From positions 186,001 through 250,000 of the forward strand of contig NQMI01000014.1 of assembly GCA_002270565.1 (NCBI GenBank): a DNA stretch of 64,000 nucleotides, in the 5' to 3' direction. The notes under the pieces are model-generated. The model was given only the letters and a program-made list of their open reading frames with translations. It searched no databases and was not told where the DNA came from. Made by a program: the position numbers and the translations under genes. This DNA is from Stenocarpella maydis. Its lineage: Eukaryota; Ascomycota; Sordariomycetes; Diaporthales; Diaporthaceae. Positions within the stretch are counted from its first letter, which is position 1. Every line of letters starts with the position of its first letter. Positions 61,984 to 64,000 of the stretch are shown one piece after another.

Positions 61984-63056
61984 TCACAGTTCTGCGCCGT
62001 CCGACCTGTCTGCCGGCAGCGGCTCGACGTTCCAGATCCCTTCGGCATACTCGTTAATGCACCGGTCGCTGCTGAAGAAGCCCATGCGTGAGACGCTTGT
62101 GATGCTCTTGGTGAGCCACTCCTCCTGGTTCTTGTAGGCCTCGTCGATGACGGCGTGCGTCTCGATGTAGCTGTGGAAGTCGTCAGACACCAGGTAGTAG
62201 TCTCCGTGGTCGCGCACCGCCGAGATCATGCCCGCGAAGTCGTTGGGCTGTCCGAAGGTGCCCTTCTCGATGGTCTCAAACACCTTGGCGAGATCTGGGT
62301 CTATAGTGTGCGACCCGTATGTGTGCGAGTGACGCAAATCCTCGACATCCTCAGCCAGATTACCAAAGAGGAAGATGTTGTCCTCGCCGATTTCGCGAGT
62401 GATCTCAATCTACAAGGGATGTTAGTCAACCACTTTGAACATAATATGAGAGGTAGCGGCCAGCCGTCACCCAAAACAGCCGTGGCGTCCGGATTATGAC
62501 TTACGTTAGCACCGTCTGTAGCAATCAAAGTCAGCGACCATGCTAGTGAACAATTCAAGGGAGGGGTGGATGCTGCTTACCGCAGGTTCCGATGATCAGA
62601 CCACCGTTCAGGACAAACTTCATGTTGCTGGTACCCGAAGCCTCAGTACCGGCCGTGGAGATGTGCTCGCTGATGTCAGAGGCAGGGACGATGATCTCTG
62701 CCTTGCTGACGTTGTAGTCTTCCAGGAAGACCACCTTGAGAAGATCTCCGATATCCTCGTCCTTGTTGACTACAGCGCCGACGTTGTTGACAAGGTGAAT
62801 AATTTGCTTGGCCTATAATGCACAGAGTTAGTAAAGTATCCCCTGAACGTGATCATCACACCGCGACCCCCACTCCCAATATACCATTGTCGCAAGGCCG
62901 CCAGGACTAATAAAACAGGGAAGATACGTACCATCCAGTACCCAGGGGCAGCCTTGCCACCAAAGATGGTCACCCGCGGCTGCACCTTCTTCCTCTCCTC
63001 GGGCGACATGGCCTTGATTGTCAGGTACCGGTGGATCGTCCCGAAGATGTTGAGCT

Positions 63057-63090
<34 letters not shown>

Positions 63091-64000
63091 GACGTCAAAG
63101 AGGGCCGAGGGGTTGACGGTCACGCCCGTGCTGGCCTTGATGTGCTTGGCGAGCCTGACCTTGTTGGCGTACTTGATCTCCTGCCACTCCTTGCGGAAGT
63201 CCTTGTCCTTGACCGAGAGCTCGATCTTGTTGAGCTCCGTCAGGTCCTTGAGGAAGTTGTAGCCGCCCGTCTTGCTGGCGATAAGCTCCGAGAGGCGGGG
63301 GTTGGCCTGGTGCAGCCAGCGGCGTGGGGTGATGCCGTTCGTCACGTTTGTGAACTTGTCCGGGCCGTAGATCTCGACGAAATCCTTGAAGATGGTGGTC
63401 TTGATGAGGTCAGAGTGCAACTCGGCCACACCGTTCACCTTGTGAGACCCGATGATGGCCAAGTACGCCATGCGCACCATCTTGGGCTGTGATTCCTCAA
63501 TGATAGACACACGGCTGAGGAGGTCGCGATCATTGGGGTAGGTGCGCTCAACGCTCTGCAGGAATGCGAGATTGATATCGTAGATAATCTGCAAGTGGCG
63601 TGGTAGGAGGTGCTGGAACAAGCCCACAGACCACTTCTCCAGAGCTTCTGGAAGGACAGTGTGGTTTGTATAGCCGAAGGTGTTGGTGACGATGTTCCAG
63701 GCCTGATCCCAATCGAGACCCTCCACATCGACCAGAATACGCTGCAGCTCCACGATAGCCAGGGTGGGGTGGGTATCATTTAGCTGGATAGCGACCTGGT
63801 CGGGGAACTCGCTCCAGGCCCTCTTGGACTTCTTGAAACGGCGGACGATATCGTATAGTGAGGCGGCGACCCAGAAGTACTGTTGCTTGAGACGCAGTTC
63901 CTTGCCCCGGTCCAGGTTGTCGTTGGGGTAGAGCACGGCGCTGATGGTCTCGGCACGTTGCTGATCAGCAACGGAGCTCTCGTAATCGCCCGAGTTGAAC
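61984..64000 (-). CDS. GPH1: Glycogen phosphorylase, partial (N terminus outside window)
   Basis: Exons seen are 64000-62932 (continues past the window edge), 62812-62581, 62515-62505 and 62409-61984. The part covered is the C-terminal two-thirds of the enzyme, which releases glucose-1-phosphate from glycogen in the cytosol using PLP. Landmarks are [85 protein letters not shown] joined to [11 protein letters not shown], and [15 protein letters not shown] with the PLP-binding lysine. The 11-nt third exon supplies DGAN of the [16 protein letters not shown] motif. The carboxy end is [12 protein letters not shown]. Phases agree at all three junctions. The regulatory N-terminal segment cannot be seen. 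Confidence 0.96.

Overview
The window is nuclear DNA from a filamentous ascomycete (Pezizomycotina, probably Sordariomycetes). The evidence is intron-containing genes with short GT-AG introns (about 50-100 bp), CTGAC/CTAAC-type branch sites, long pyrimidine-rich leaders, a Zn2Cys6 regulator, and fungal-type orthologues (BRO1, NMA111, AVL9, a TGY-type HOG1 MAP kinase, Exo70, a Sli15/INCENP protein). Species cannot be named from the sequence. One run of 15 N inside a G tract (23632-23646) marks an assembly gap. I rebuilt exon structures by hand, matching splice phase to protein-family continuity, so they are models rather than transcript evidence.

Layout, left to right. 0.2-2.6 kb: Zn2Cys6 transcription factor (+). 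5.2-7.2 kb: MAK32-like PfkB-fold protein (+). 8.1-10.9 kb: replicative helicase subunit MCM3 (-), with a tiny 3' exon that restores the conserved C terminus and MluI-box-like sites upstream. 11.7-14.8 kb: BRO1/ALIX (-), apparently with a GC-AG intron. 16.6-17.8 kb: fumarylacetoacetate-hydrolase-family enzyme (+). 17.8-24.0 kb: a gene-poor stretch holding a broken gene (18.5-19.1 kb), a 354-bp palindromic MITE-like element with TA flanks (19.9-20.2 kb) and triplet repeats. 24.0-24.2 kb: a two-exon gene for a 41-residue cysteine-rich peptide (+), the least familiar coding object here. 26.7-28.7 kb: exocyst subunit EXO70 (-). 29.3-31.3 kb: class-III PLP aminotransferase (-). 33.9-38.1 kb: INCENP/Sli15 (+). 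42.3-45.1 kb: large disordered J-domain protein (+). 46.2-49.6 kb: NMA111 HtrA-like nuclear protease (-), with an apparent one-base frameshift near its 3' end. 52.3-54.7 kb: AVL9 (+). 55.8-57.1 kb: HOG1 (-). 62.0-64.0 kb: glycogen phosphorylase (-), cut by the window edge, with an 11-nt microexon.

The genes are mostly housekeeping and are not a functional cluster. Themes that recur are membrane traffic (BRO1, EXO70, AVL9), chromosome replication and segregation (MCM3, INCENP), stress and proteostasis (HOG1, NMA111, J-protein) and metabolism (FAH enzyme, aminotransferase, glycogen phosphorylase). No secondary-metabolite cluster, CRISPR, rRNA or convincing tRNA was seen. Intergenic DNA is long (up to about 5 kb) and rich in low-complexity tracts, minisatellites and recurrent short words.
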